Assembly (NCBI GenBank): GCA_028223755.1
Contig: JAOIUY010000007.1
Span: 1-64,000 of the forward strand
Length of the DNA stretch: 64,000 nucleotides
Source: Pseudomonadales bacterium
GTDB taxonomy: Bacteria > Pseudomonadota > Gammaproteobacteria > Pseudomonadales > UBA7434
Reading direction: 5' to 3'
The number at the start of each line of letters is the position of its first letter. Position 1 is the stretch's first letter. Below are positions 54,065 to 62,741 of this stretch, piece after piece. The position numbers and the translations under genes were made by a program. A model generated the notes under the pieces. It did not search any database. It was not told the origin of the DNA and saw nothing but the letters and a program-made list of their open reading frames with translations.

Positions 54065-54391
54065 TTAGATGGAGCTGTCGACAAATTCTTCTAGTTGAGT
54101 TTTTGAAAGGGCGCCAACTTTGGTTGCAGAGGCACTGCCATCTTTAAAAACCATCAGTGTTGGAATACCACGGATACCGTATTTTTGTGCGGCTTCTTTG
54201 TTGCTGTCGACATCGACTTTACAGACTTTGACTTTGCCTTCGTAGTTGGCGGCAACTTCTTCAAGTACTGGCGCAATCGCTTTACAAGGACCACACCACT
54301 CTGCCCAGTAATCGACAAGAACAGGGACTTCAGAATTGATAACTTCTGCTTCAAACGAAGCATCAGTAACGTGGACGATAGTGTGGCTCAT
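54065..54391 (-). CDS. trxA: Thioredoxin 1
   Basis: The 108-residue thioredoxin has the redox site AEWCGPCKAIAPVLEEVA and the cis-proline loop RGIPTLMVFKDG. It reduces protein disulfides in the cytoplasm. The AGGAG-like GGAG sits before the ATG at 54391. The trxA-rho adjacency is conserved in gammaproteobacteria. Confidence 0.98.
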   Translation of the reverse strand: MSHTIVHVTDASFEAEVINSEVPVLVDYWAEWCGPCKAIAPVLEEVAANYEGKVKVCKVDVDSNKEAAQKYGIRGIPTLMVFKDGSASATKVGALSKTQLEEFVDSSI

Positions 54392-54659
54392 ATTTTTTCT
54401 CCAATACCCTATTTCTTGGGGCTTTTTAGGTCAGTTAATAATTTTAAATGGTCATTGCAGACGCTGTTATAGGCTTATCGTACCATTGCTGCGGCTATAA
54501 AAACATTGTCCATCAATATCGATACGCCATATCGTTATACTTTATTACCCTTTAACTGTTTTAGCTGTTATCCGTTTACGGGTAAATGTGGCGTTATAGA
54601 GTTAGTTGGGTCGAAGTGGGTGATTTCAAGCGCTGTGATTAACAATGTGCATAAAAAAT

Positions 54660-54863
54660 TTAATAATGCGGCGGCTTTTCATCTTCTTCGGCAGTAGCAC
54701 CATCAGGCTGTTCGATGTTAGTTAAATGATCTTTGAGATTAACGTATTTGGTACCCAGTTCATCAATTTGCTTTTGCTGGGCATACAGCACGTCGGATAG
54801 TTCGTTGATATGCTTTTCGAGAAAAGCAATTTTGGTTTCTAACTCAACAATGTCATTTATCAT
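54660..54863 (-). CDS. slyX: SlyX family protein
   Basis: The 67-residue all-helical protein has a coiled-coil pattern LETKIAFLEKHINELSDVLY and ends EKPPHY, the conserved SlyX C-terminus. Its function is not established. It stands alone between trxA and a DUF4124 gene; its usual partner slyD is not nearby. Confidence 0.94.
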   Translation of the reverse strand: MINDIVELETKIAFLEKHINELSDVLYAQQKQIDELGTKYVNLKDHLTNIEQPDGATAEEDEKPPHY

Positions 54864-55144
54864 ATTTTATCTACCAGACTTTATATTCTGCATTCGACTT
54901 ATTTTTGATCGCTTGATAGCCAAGTCATTATAGAGCTAGCCGACACTCAATAGAGCAAATAAATTAGCAGTAATAGTTGTGAGACTTATAACGGCTTTAT
55001 CCATCGAATATTTCGATTAATGCTAACGACTTCACTCATCTAGCTAACTATTCCTGCCTACAATAAAAGCCAGCCTCAATATTATCGCTTCTATTTTAAA
55101 CAGCTATCTTTGACGAATATAAACAGACAGATATAAACCGACAA

Positions 55145-55753
55145 ATGAAAATGCTTGGTATCAAATTACTTCTATTATTACTGGGTTTAGGCATCGTGGC
55201 GCCGATGTTTATACCAGGCCCTGATGGTGAGCCGATTATGAGCCTCGATGACTGGATTCCTCATACTTTGATCAGCCGGTCGCAAGAAGTCATAAATGAT
55301 TTAGAGGATTTAACTGACAGAGCTGATGATTTCCCGAGTGATATTGGGTTAGCTATTCGTTCACCTGATTATTCACCAAAGGACGAGCTATCTACTGGAA
55401 CAGCCGTTTTCACTTGGCGAGATGAGAATGGGGTTTTGCACTATAGCGATACACCTATCGAGGGTGCGACTGTAGCTGTTGTTGCTGATGATGCGCTGGC
55501 TATCCCCGCTAGTCGATTTATGCAAAGTGGCTTGTCTCCTGATGAGTCAATGCCTAGCGCTAGTAATATTGGTAGCCGTGCGGTTTTATTAGAAGAGCGA
55601 GATTCTTCTAATGACAGTAATAGCGATGCCAACTTTGAGGATATTGAGGCCTTGGCGAATGGCGATTTTTCTAAGTTAGGTTCGGTACTAAAAAATTTGC
55701 CTCAATGGGTTGAGCAGGCAAAACAGGCGCGTCAAAAAACCTCAACTGATTAA
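55145..55753 (+). CDS. DUF4124 domain protein with N-terminal membrane anchor
   Basis: The 202-residue protein has an N-terminal hydrophobic segment (LLLLLLGLGIVAPMFI), then an extracytoplasmic DUF4124 motif TWRDENGVLHYSDTPIEG. The remainder is Ser/Asp-rich and helical. The function of the family is unknown; some bind peptidoglycan or act in trafficking. It lies 116 bases upstream of an FKBP isomerase on the same strand. A paralogue with the same domain is at 11672-12205. Confidence 0.8.
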   Translation: MKMLGIKLLLLLLGLGIVAPMFIPGPDGEPIMSLDDWIPHTLISRSQEVINDLEDLTDRADDFPSDIGLAIRSPDYSPKDELSTGTAVFTWRDENGVLHYSDTPIEGATVAVVADDALAIPASRFMQSGLSPDESMPSASNIGSRAVLLEERDSSNDSNSDANFEDIEALANGDFSKLGSVLKNLPQWVEQAKQARQKTSTD

Positions 55754-55869
55754 AAAACACACTAATACATTTGGCTTCCCGATTTGCAATCATTGCACTC
55801 GACAATGGCAACCACAGGCGATAATCTACGCGGCTTAAATTTTGCTAATTAATCTAACAGGACAAATCG

Positions 55870-56607
55870 ATGAACAAGTTTAAATCGGGTATTGCAATTG
55901 TTGCTGGTGCAGCAGCTTTAGTAGTCTTAAGTGGCTGCCAGCAAGGCGCTGAGTTATCACGAGCCACTGATGTACCAACTACAGACGAGCAAAAACAAAG
56001 CTATTCACTTGGCCAGAGCATGGGCGGAAGTCTTGTGGCTGCCGATATCTCTGTCGATTCAGCCTTTTTTAATGCTGGCTTTTACGATGCAATGGATGGC
56101 GAGCAGCGAATGACGCAAGAAGATATTCAAGCTTCATTAGCGGCTTTGCAGCAAGCGACTCAACAGGCGCAAATGGAAAAGCGTAACTCACAGATGCAAG
56201 CTAACTTAGATGCCTCTAATGCGAGTTTGGCTGCTAACGCTGAACAAGACGGTGTTGCGGTGACTGACAGCGGCCTACAGTACAAAGTGCTAACCGCCGG
56301 TGATGGCGCAACCCCAACTTCTTCGGATACCGTGACTGTTCACTACGAAGGTCGTCTATTTGATGGCACTGTATTTGATAGTTCGATTGCACGTGGCGAA
56401 CCGGCAACCTTCCCTGTAGGCGGTGTTATTGCCGGTTGGACTGAAGCATTGCAGCTTATGACAGTTGGCTCCAAATGGCAGTTATTTATTCCTGCGGATT
56501 TAGCCTACGGCGAAAGCGGTGCAGGTAATGTGATACAGCCTAATTCGGCATTGGTTTTTGATGTTGAATTACTTGCGATTCAGGATGATTCTGCAGCCGC
56601 TGAATAA
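55870..56607 (+). CDS. FKBP-type peptidyl-prolyl isomerase lipoprotein (FkpA/Mip-like)
   Basis: The 245-residue protein has a lipobox (LVVLSGCQQ), an N-terminal dimerisation domain with [20 protein letters not shown], a long helix rich in Gln (about 95-120), and a C-terminal FKBP domain: [60 protein letters not shown]. It accelerates proline isomerisation and folding in the periplasm. It resembles Legionella Mip and FklB. A strong terminator follows. Confidence 0.94.
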   Translation: MNKFKSGIAIVAGAAALVVLSGCQQGAELSRATDVPTTDEQKQSYSLGQSMGGSLVAADISVDSAFFNAGFYDAMDGEQRMTQEDIQASLAALQQATQQAQMEKRNSQMQANLDASNASLAANAEQDGVAVTDSGLQYKVLTAGDGATPTSSDTVTVHYEGRLFDGTVFDSSIARGEPATFPVGGVIAGWTEALQLMTVGSKWQLFIPADLAYGESGAGNVIQPNSALVFDVELLAIQDDSAAAE

Positions 56608-56650
56608 TTTGTTTTAAAGTCTTAATAGAAGAATAAATAATAGAAAAATA

Positions 56651-56687
56651 AAAAGCCGGCATGATTTTTATCATGCCGGCTTTTTTT
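56651..56687. terminator. Bidirectional terminator after the FKBP gene
   Basis: AAAAGCCGGCATGAT and ATCATGCCGGCTTTT form a perfect 14-15-bp stem with a four-base TTTT loop and a seven-T tail on the plus strand (and an A-run on the other side). It separates the convergent FKBP and WD40 genes. Confidence 0.93.
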
Positions 56688-56744
56688 ATATACAGTTTTT
56701 ATAATGGTGCTATTAGCAGACGATCTATTCTATTGCGTCGTAAT

Positions 56745-57779
56745 TTATTTTAGTTGATGAATAAAGCCGTCAGAAGTAATGGCGCTATAAGTTGCAGTGT
56801 TAGATATTGTATTGTTAGAAGTCGAATTGTTTGATCGACTGTCGTTGAATGCTAAGGCAAGAACAGATGCGCTTGTAGGCGCAACAGCATCGCGTTTCGG
56901 CATCATCCATCGTTTTATTTCGGTTAATGCTTGAGTATCCCAAAGTTGTACGGACCGATGTGACGTCCCCGTCAATAAGTATTTACTGTCTTTAGAAAAA
57001 GCCACGGCAGTAAAAGCTAAACCGCGAGAAAGTGCTGAGCTCGCTAATGGTATTTCGCCTTTTAATTTCCCCGTTGCTGTATCCCATAATACCGCTCTAT
57101 CGTATTTGGCCATCGTAAAAGCGAGTTTACCGTCGGGTGATAATTTAACGAGTTGAACTTCAGCTTGGTGTTGCCATTGCTGTAACAGTTTGGCGCTGTC
57201 TAAGTCCCACAGTTTGGCAGAGTAATCATCGGAGCCCGTTAATACAAAGCTTTTGCGACTATGAAAGTCGACCGAAGTCACTCTAGCTTGATGGTAATAC
57301 ACCTGCTTTACGCCACCATTGCGCACATCAAATAATGCGGCACTATGATCGACAAGCCCGAGTAAAGCGAGGTTAGCATTAGGTAGTAGGCTGATATCGA
57401 GAATTTCACTGGGCGCAGTCCAGTAGGACATACCGGCGCCGCTCTTCGTATTCCATAACACCATTGTTTGTGGTGTAGCAGTGATCGCGTAATGCTGATC
57501 AGGCGAAAAAGCTAATTGGGTGATTTCTGAGAACTGCCCTTTTTTATGGTTCCAGTTAAAGCGTCGCTCGTTATCATGGGTACGCCAAAGGCTGCTGCCA
57601 TGATTGATAGAACCCACTATCGCCTGCGCACCATCGGCACTAAGGCTGGCAGAATATAAACCTTGTATGGCATATTCAGAACTTGATTCTGGCGCAGATC
57701 CGCCGGAGCAAGCGATTAAGCCAATCGGTATGCTCAAGAGTAATAATAGAAACCGTAAACAGCGCTTAGGCAAAGTCAT
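56745..57779 (-). CDS. WD40-repeat lipoprotein
   Basis: The 344-residue protein has a lipoprotein signal (LLSIPIGLIACSGGSA). About six to seven WD40-like blades follow, such as RVTSVDFHSRKSFVLTGSDD, YSAKLWDLDSAKLL and LAFTAVAFSKDSKYLLTGTS. It is likely a beta-propeller scaffold on the outer membrane or in the periplasm; function unknown. The C-terminal blades end with low-complexity SNNSTSNNTISNTA. It diverges from nothing close; the upstream spacer to rsd is shared. Confidence 0.85.
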   Translation of the reverse strand: MTLPKRCLRFLLLLLSIPIGLIACSGGSAPESSSEYAIQGLYSASLSADGAQAIVGSINHGSSLWRTHDNERRFNWNHKKGQFSEITQLAFSPDQHYAITATPQTMVLWNTKSGAGMSYWTAPSEILDISLLPNANLALLGLVDHSAALFDVRNGGVKQVYYHQARVTSVDFHSRKSFVLTGSDDYSAKLWDLDSAKLLQQWQHQAEVQLVKLSPDGKLAFTMAKYDRAVLWDTATGKLKGEIPLASSALSRGLAFTAVAFSKDSKYLLTGTSHRSVQLWDTQALTEIKRWMMPKRDAVAPTSASVLALAFNDSRSNNSTSNNTISNTATYSAITSDGFIHQLK

Positions 57780-57930
57780 AGACCATACTCAGTTGAATAT
57801 TGTGTTGGAGCTATTTGTATTAAAACTATAAATAGTAGCAGTATGAAGGTAGCGTAAATTCACAGCGCTTGCCAATAATTATTGACGGTAAATAAAGTGT
57901 TTAGGCAGTGAGAAAATATTAGCAGGGGGG

Positions 57931-57998
57931 AATTTAGAATATGGGGCTAGTACCGCCGCCCTGAGGGGTAGCGATCGGCACTAGTCCATAATCTAAAA
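57931..57998. repeat. Long imperfect inverted repeat downstream of rsd
   Basis: The left arm AATTTAGAATATGGGGCTAG TACCG pairs imperfectly with the right arm CGGCACTAGTCCATAATCTAAA. The outer part is AT-rich. It may terminate rsd transcription. The ten bases ATGGGGCTAG also occur, reversed (CTAGCCCCAT), at 53869-53878 in the rho leader. Confidence 0.6.
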
Positions 57999-58012
57999 AA
58001 AGATGTAGCAGA

Positions 58013-58501
58013 TTAAGCGTTAGCGACTAACTCGCTGTGCGAGTAGTGCAAGCTTTCAATCAGTTGATCTTCAAGCTCAAAACGTGAAACTAAGGTTTCG
58101 CCTAACAATGATAATTCACGTGCCAAGTTTGGATTGACTGCATCGGTCGAGAAAAAAGCATCGAAGCTGTCATTAAATGCTAGAGCCACTTCAGTCGTGT
58201 TACTGACTTCTGGGTAGAGTCGACGCGCTACATCTAAGCCTTTGCCATCGTTGAATTCTTCAGCTTCTTGAATCAAGTGGTCATAGACTTCGAAATGGCC
58301 GGCTGAAATATAATCAACCATCAGTTCGCAGAAATGACGCAAGCCTTCGGAGGTATCTTTTGCATAGATAGATGAAGAGTCGTGAACACCACTTATAGTG
58401 CAAAACTCGACGATTAATTCTTGTCGTTGTTGCAGCCAGCTATCTAAAATTTTGCTGACGCCGCCCCAGCGTTCTTTGATCGATTTACAATTATCTAACA
58501 T
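58013..58501 (-). CDS. rsd: Sigma-70 regulator Rsd/AlgQ
   Basis: From ATG 58501 the 162-residue protein starts MLDNCKSIKERWGGVSKILD, matching Rsd/AlgQ; GTG at 58504 is directly before it. It binds region 4 of RpoD and frees core polymerase for alternative sigma factors. Conserved parts include WLQQRQELIVEFC and LCELMVDYISAGHFEVYDHL (as RHFCELMVDYISAGHFEVYD). Positioning next to dsbB matches Pseudomonas algQ-dsbH. A palindrome resembling an NtrC box lies 24 bases upstream (58525-58541). Confidence 0.93.
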   Translation of the reverse strand: MLDNCKSIKERWGGVSKILDSWLQQRQELIVEFCTISGVHDSSSIYAKDTSEGLRHFCELMVDYISAGHFEVYDHLIQEAEEFNDGKGLDVARRLYPEVSNTTEVALAFNDSFDAFFSTDAVNPNLARELSLLGETLVSRFELEDQLIESLHYSHSELVANA

Positions 58502-58504
58502 CAC

Positions 58505-58962
58505 ATGTTTCCTTTTTTAGCCCTATCACCATCGTGGTGCTGATGGCGTTGATTAAACGCATTGTTGTAGTCATGTTGCGATGACGATGCTTTGTCTGTC
58601 GCTGGATTGTTTGGCACCTACCTTTTTAACTTGCCATCTAATGGCATGAAGACATCAATCAGTACTGTCAAAAATTGATAAATGCTTTCGTGTTCACATT
58701 CGAATCACTAGCTGCCACGCTATTGAGTTCGCATACTTGTTGTGAAAGTTACTATTGAGCTTAGAAAAGGAATAAGCCTTTCTCAAGAAATCACTACGCC
58801 AACAATTAACAATAATTTTAGGATGATAGGGTAAGATATTGTTTTTATTGAATAAAAAAGGATTTTAAGACGGGTGATTAGCGCCATAAAAGCACTTGCA
58901 TAGAATAAAATGTAAGTAAGCGCTAACTAATTTAGAGGGGGTTTGCTTATTTTGTGAACAAC
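58505..58962. other. Spacer between rsd and dsbB
   Basis: These 458 bases contain the rsd promoter and the palindrome ATCACC-ATCGT-GGTGCT at 58525-58541. I see no gene. The dsbB stop is at its far end. The region contains repeated AT-rich runs without clear hairpins. Confidence 0.5.
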
Positions 58963-59472
58963 CTATACGGCTTTATTGATCCTTGATTGAAGGAGCCATG
59001 AAACCGCGAGGCCGATAAAAATAATGACTGTCCAGCCAGGAATACTAAGACCTAAAAACCGCCAAACGACTTCGGCACAATTGCCGTCACCACGAAGCAG
59101 GATACTTAGAGCATCAGTGAGTGGGAATGTTTGGAAAATAAAATCGAGGCTAGGTCCGCATGCCGGTGCTTGATCAGCGGGCAAACTCTGTAGATAAAGT
59201 TGGCGCGATGCAATGCCTGCACCAGCAAGAGAAATTGCGATACCGATAAGCGCATAAATTCTAGCGCCTAATAAAGCAGGCTTGTGAAGTAGAGCAATTA
59301 ATCCGAGACAACTGCAGGTGAATAAAAAGAATCGTTGGGTGATACACAGAGCGCAGGGTTCAAGACCTTCGAAATATTGAAGGTAGTAACCAAAACTGAG
59401 TAAACACAAAGGAACAATAAAAATACCCAGACGCAAATTACGCGCAGTGAGCAGAGATTGAAAATTTAACAT
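58963..59472 (-). CDS. dsbB: Disulfide bond formation protein B
   Basis: From ATG 59472 (GGAG upstream) the 169-residue protein has four transmembrane helices. The redox pairs are the N-terminal periplasmic loop GLEPCALCITQRFFLF and the second loop with cysteines in PACGPSLDF and GDGNCAEVVWR. It reoxidises DsbA and passes electrons to quinone. A longer start at 59568 adds 32 residues unlike the family. In Pseudomonas the homologue next to algQ is DsbH. dsbA is not in the window. Confidence 0.94.
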   Translation of the reverse strand: MLNFQSLLTARNLRLGIFIVPLCLLSFGYYLQYFEGLEPCALCITQRFFLFTCSCLGLIALLHKPALLGARIYALIGIAISLAGAGIASRQLYLQSLPADQAPACGPSLDFIFQTFPLTDALSILLRGDGNCAEVVWRFLGLSIPGWTVIIFIGLAVSWLLQSRINKAV

Positions 59473-59635
59473 TGTTGGCTCCAAAGTGGACAGTTGAGAG
59501 AGTGATTCACGAATATCATCAACTATACTAAAAAGTAGGTAGTGGATTTTATCTATGATTATTTCCACTCGATTGATTAAGTATATTGTAAAAACAGCAA
59601 AATAGTATGACTAACTTGGTAACAGGGGTGATTTC

Positions 59636-60118
59636 GTGGAGAGAGTGGTGGGGAGAGTAGTGGAAAAGGTAGTCGAGGTAAGCGTGGCGAGATCTATTGC
59701 TAGTAATCAATGCATATCCCTTTTTTTTATACGGGTAGTTGGGATGCTTTGGGGTTCGCAAGGTGTATCTGCTGCCGAGGATGAAGAAATGGCGACACAA
59801 TCGAGCTATGTTGCGATTGAGCCTGCGCTAGTGACTAATTATGGCGGTCCTGGACGATTGCGATATATGAGTGTTGAGGTGTCGTTGCGGGTAAGTGGGG
59901 TTGAAGCTGAAAATAGTGTTTTGCATCATATGCCACAGATAAAGGATACACTGTTGAATCTATTTGCAGTACAAACCAATGAAACGATCGAGACTGCCGA
60001 AGGCAAAGAGACGCTGCGTCAACAATCTTTCGAGGCGGTTTCAAGCGTACTGCTTGAAGAAGAAAAAGAAATGCATTTAGAGGATATTCTTTTTACTAGC
60101 TTTGTTGTTTATCGGTAA
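59636..60118 (+). CDS. Orphan FliL-like secreted protein
   Basis: The 160-residue protein begins at GTG 59636, with AGGGG upstream. It has a hydrophobic N-terminal segment (about 25-46), followed by FliL-like VAIEPALVTNYGGPGRLRYM, VSLRVSGVEAENSVLHHMPQ and a C-terminal LEDILFTSFVVYR. FliL is a flagellar basal-body stomatin-like protein, but no flagellar genes are near, so this is a non-flagellar FliL-like homologue. A signal peptide is plausible. It converges with gshA, 32 bases apart. Confidence 0.8.
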   Translation: MERVVGRVVEKVVEVSVARSIASNQCISLFFIRVVGMLWGSQGVSAAEDEEMATQSSYVAIEPALVTNYGGPGRLRYMSVEVSLRVSGVEAENSVLHHMPQIKDTLLNLFAVQTNETIETAEGKETLRQQSFEAVSSVLLEEEKEMHLEDILFTSFVVYR

Positions 60119-60150
60119 GTCGCTATTCTAAAATTTAGAAATCCGCTATT

Positions 60151-61761
60151 TTACTGTTCGAAATAATGCGTAAGAAAGGCATCAAAAGAAATAGTGTCCT
60201 GCCGTTCAATATCACGTTGACTGGCCATCGATTGTTCTGCAATGGCCAGTAAATTATTTTTTTGCTGAGGTTCAACAGTTTGTTTTTTATATTGTTCAGC
60301 GTGGGCTTTAGACATACGCATACTAAAATCAATATGCGATTCTTTTTCTTTTTCCATCGTTTCTAATATTTTTGCCGCAGGCGTGAGTGAGGCATCAGTA
60401 ATTTTTTCGCGTTGTGAGGCGATGGACTGTGCATAGAGATTGGAGTTATGGGCTTTGTCGAGTTGCTTACTGACACTCTCTATACGATCAATAATATTGT
60501 TAGCACAATCACGCATGGGCACTTCGTTTTTGCCACAAAAACCCCGCAGATCTGGGTCTCGGCCATGGTGCACGATACGCGCTTGATTTTGACTGATTAA
60601 ACGAAATTCTTCTTCATCACACTGCGGACTATCATCGAGTAAACAATATAATAAAAATGAATCGAGAAAGCGGATAGTTTCTGCATCAATGCCAGCCGGT
60701 AAAAAAGGATTAATATCCAAACAGCGAACTTCAATATATTCGACACCGCGTTCTTTTAGCGCTTTTAATGGTGTCTCGCCACTTTGGGCAACACATTTGG
60801 GCCGAATAGGCGAATAAAATTCATTTTCGATTTGCAGTAAAGACGATGATAGCTGTTGATATTCATCACCCTGTTTTACTCCGAGATCTTCATAATCCGA
60901 ATAGGGGGTTCGCAATGCACAGCTAAGTGTATCGATATAATTTTCTAAGGTGTTGTAGCAAACGAATAAAGATTGCTGAGCTGAGCTTTGATAGCCTAAA
61001 TCGCCCATCCGCAAAGAGGTCGCCAAGGGCTGAAAAAGATCGGTAGTGTTTAACTCGTCAAGTGTATTTTCGCGACCCTGAACAAAGGATTTGTCGACAC
61101 AGGGGGCGGCACCAAACAAATAAATAAGCAGCCAATAGTTGCGTCGAAAATTACGGATCAGATCAAAATAGCGTTCATCAATGTAGTGCTGGAGATGAGT
61201 ATGATGGGTGCTAGCACTGCATTTAGCCTGTTCAAATGCACGATGCCAGTAGGCTTCGGGGAGTGAAAAATTATAATGAATACCGGCCACGGTTTGCATT
61301 GCTCGGCCATAGCGCAATCCAAGGCCGTTTCTGTAGACAGTTTTCATAGTAGCAATGTTAGATGTGCCATATTGCGCTAAAGGTATATCAGTATCAGCAG
61401 GTAGTATGCAGGGCATACTTGCGCCCCAGATAATTTCATCGGCTAATTGTTGATAGGCAAGGCTGTGAATATCGTTTAAATAATTAAGCGTTTCGTCAAT
61501 AGATTCAAATACGGGCGTAATAAACTCAAGCAGTGATTCACTAAAGTCAGTCGTTAGCCAAGAATTTGTTAAAGCAGAACCCAGTGCGGCCGGATGAGGA
61601 GTTAAAGCTAGGCAGCCATTGCCGTCTGTACGCAGTCCTTCTTTTTCAATACCGCGCTGTATGCGACGAAGTAAACCGACAACTTCATTCTGGGTGATTA
61701 AGGCCAGATTGTCTTCAAAAAAAACGGCTTTACTCGAAGTGTTTTTATGCGTAGCTGGCAC
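60151..61761 (-). CDS. gshA: Glutamate-cysteine ligase (proteobacterial class I)
   Basis: The 536-residue enzyme makes gamma-glutamylcysteine, the first step of glutathione synthesis. Recognisable features are GLLRRIQRGIEKEGLRTDG near the N-terminus, GIHYNFSLPEAYW, PFLPAGIDAETIRFLDSFLL and VEYIEVRCLDINPF, all of the GshA class I family. Length is usual. It reads towards fliL-like and away from the DUF924 gene. gshB is not in the window. Confidence 0.95.
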   Translation of the reverse strand: MPATHKNTSSKAVFFEDNLALITQNEVVGLLRRIQRGIEKEGLRTDGNGCLALTPHPAALGSALTNSWLTTDFSESLLEFITPVFESIDETLNYLNDIHSLAYQQLADEIIWGASMPCILPADTDIPLAQYGTSNIATMKTVYRNGLGLRYGRAMQTVAGIHYNFSLPEAYWHRAFEQAKCSASTHHTHLQHYIDERYFDLIRNFRRNYWLLIYLFGAAPCVDKSFVQGRENTLDELNTTDLFQPLATSLRMGDLGYQSSAQQSLFVCYNTLENYIDTLSCALRTPYSDYEDLGVKQGDEYQQLSSSLLQIENEFYSPIRPKCVAQSGETPLKALKERGVEYIEVRCLDINPFLPAGIDAETIRFLDSFLLYCLLDDSPQCDEEEFRLISQNQARIVHHGRDPDLRGFCGKNEVPMRDCANNIIDRIESVSKQLDKAHNSNLYAQSIASQREKITDASLTPAAKILETMEKEKESHIDFSMRMSKAHAEQYKKQTVEPQQKNNLLAIAEQSMASQRDIERQDTISFDAFLTHYFEQ

Positions 61762-61998
61762 AATGAAAATCTCTTGGTAGATTGCGAGTGATAAATTTTA
61801 TCAATAATTAGGAAACTATAAGACTTAGTTTAACAGATCTCATGTGAATACCTATTGAAAAATAGGATTGATGATTATTAATTATATCTATGCACATAAT
61901 AGGAGATAGTGTTTACTGAAAAATCTCATTAACATTTGTAAGATTTAATTGTCACAGGTTCTTAAGATAGGTCAAGATGAATAAAAGGTGTGTTAGTG

Positions 61999-62661
61999 AT
62001 GATTAAAGAAGCTCAAGCTGTCCTTGATTTCTGGTTTGGCGAAAATGCAAACGATGTTGTCATGGGGCGTGATAAGCTTTGGTTTAGTGATGGTTCCGAG
62101 GTTGACTTACAGATAAAAAAACAATTTTCTTCATTAGTCGTAGATGCAAAAGAGCAGCGGCTAGCCCATTGGGAGAAAAACCCTAAAAGTCACTTGGCAT
62201 TAATTATATTGCTCGACCAATTCACGCGGAATATTTTTCGTGAGTCAGCTCAAGCTTTTAGCTGTGACGAGCAAGTAAGGGTTATTTGTCATCAGGGACT
62301 ACAACAAGGATTTGATCGTCAATTATCAGTCAGTGAGCGAGTGTTTTACTATTTGCCATTAGAGCATTCAGAATTAATCGCTGATCAGCAACTGTGTGTG
62401 CGGCTGCTAAAACAATTGGCTGATAAAGTTGAAAAGCGGTATGCAAGCAGGAGTGAGTATAGAAGTATAGATGAGGATGTAGATGAGCATTCTAATCAAT
62501 ACCAGAAAATGTTTGCTTCCTATATCGAGTATGCTGTTTTGCATCATGATATTATTGCCGAGTATGGTCGGTTCCCGCATCGCAACAGACTATTAGGCCG
62601 GCAGTCAACTGAGGCAGAGCTAGCATATTTAAAAAATGATGGTCATAGCTTCGGACAATAA
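61999..62661 (+). CDS. DUF924 family protein
   Basis: From ATG 61999 the product has 220 residues; a GTG three codons upstream (61990) is possible. It has the DUF924 opening VLDFWFGENANDVVMGRDK and LALIILLDQFTRNIFRESAQ. A second block is RVFYYLPLEHSEL and the C-terminal PHRNRLLGRQSTEAELAYL. The family has an all-helical TPR-like fold of unknown function. It is alone between gshA and a YihY-like protein. Its stop lies inside a short tandem repeat (62643-62697). Confidence 0.93.
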   Translation: MIKEAQAVLDFWFGENANDVVMGRDKLWFSDGSEVDLQIKKQFSSLVVDAKEQRLAHWEKNPKSHLALIILLDQFTRNIFRESAQAFSCDEQVRVICHQGLQQGFDRQLSVSERVFYYLPLEHSELIADQQLCVRLLKQLADKVEKRYASRSEYRSIDEDVDEHSNQYQKMFASYIEYAVLHHDIIAEYGRFPHRNRLLGRQSTEAELAYLKNDGHSFGQ

Positions 62662-62697
62662 TCCATGACTTTGGAAGTAATCCATAACTTCGGAAAA
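62643..62697 (+). repeat. Three ~19-base tandem repeats at the DUF924 stop
   Basis: Three imperfect copies: CATAGCTTCGGACAATAATC, CATGACTTTGGAAGTAATC, CATAACTTCGGAAAAAAAG. The first copy includes the last codons and stop of the DUF924 gene, so slippage extended the 3' end into non-coding sequence. Confidence 0.75.
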
Positions 62698-62741
62698 AAA
62701 GAAAAATAAATGTATAAAAACCATTTATCTAAAGGTTGAGT

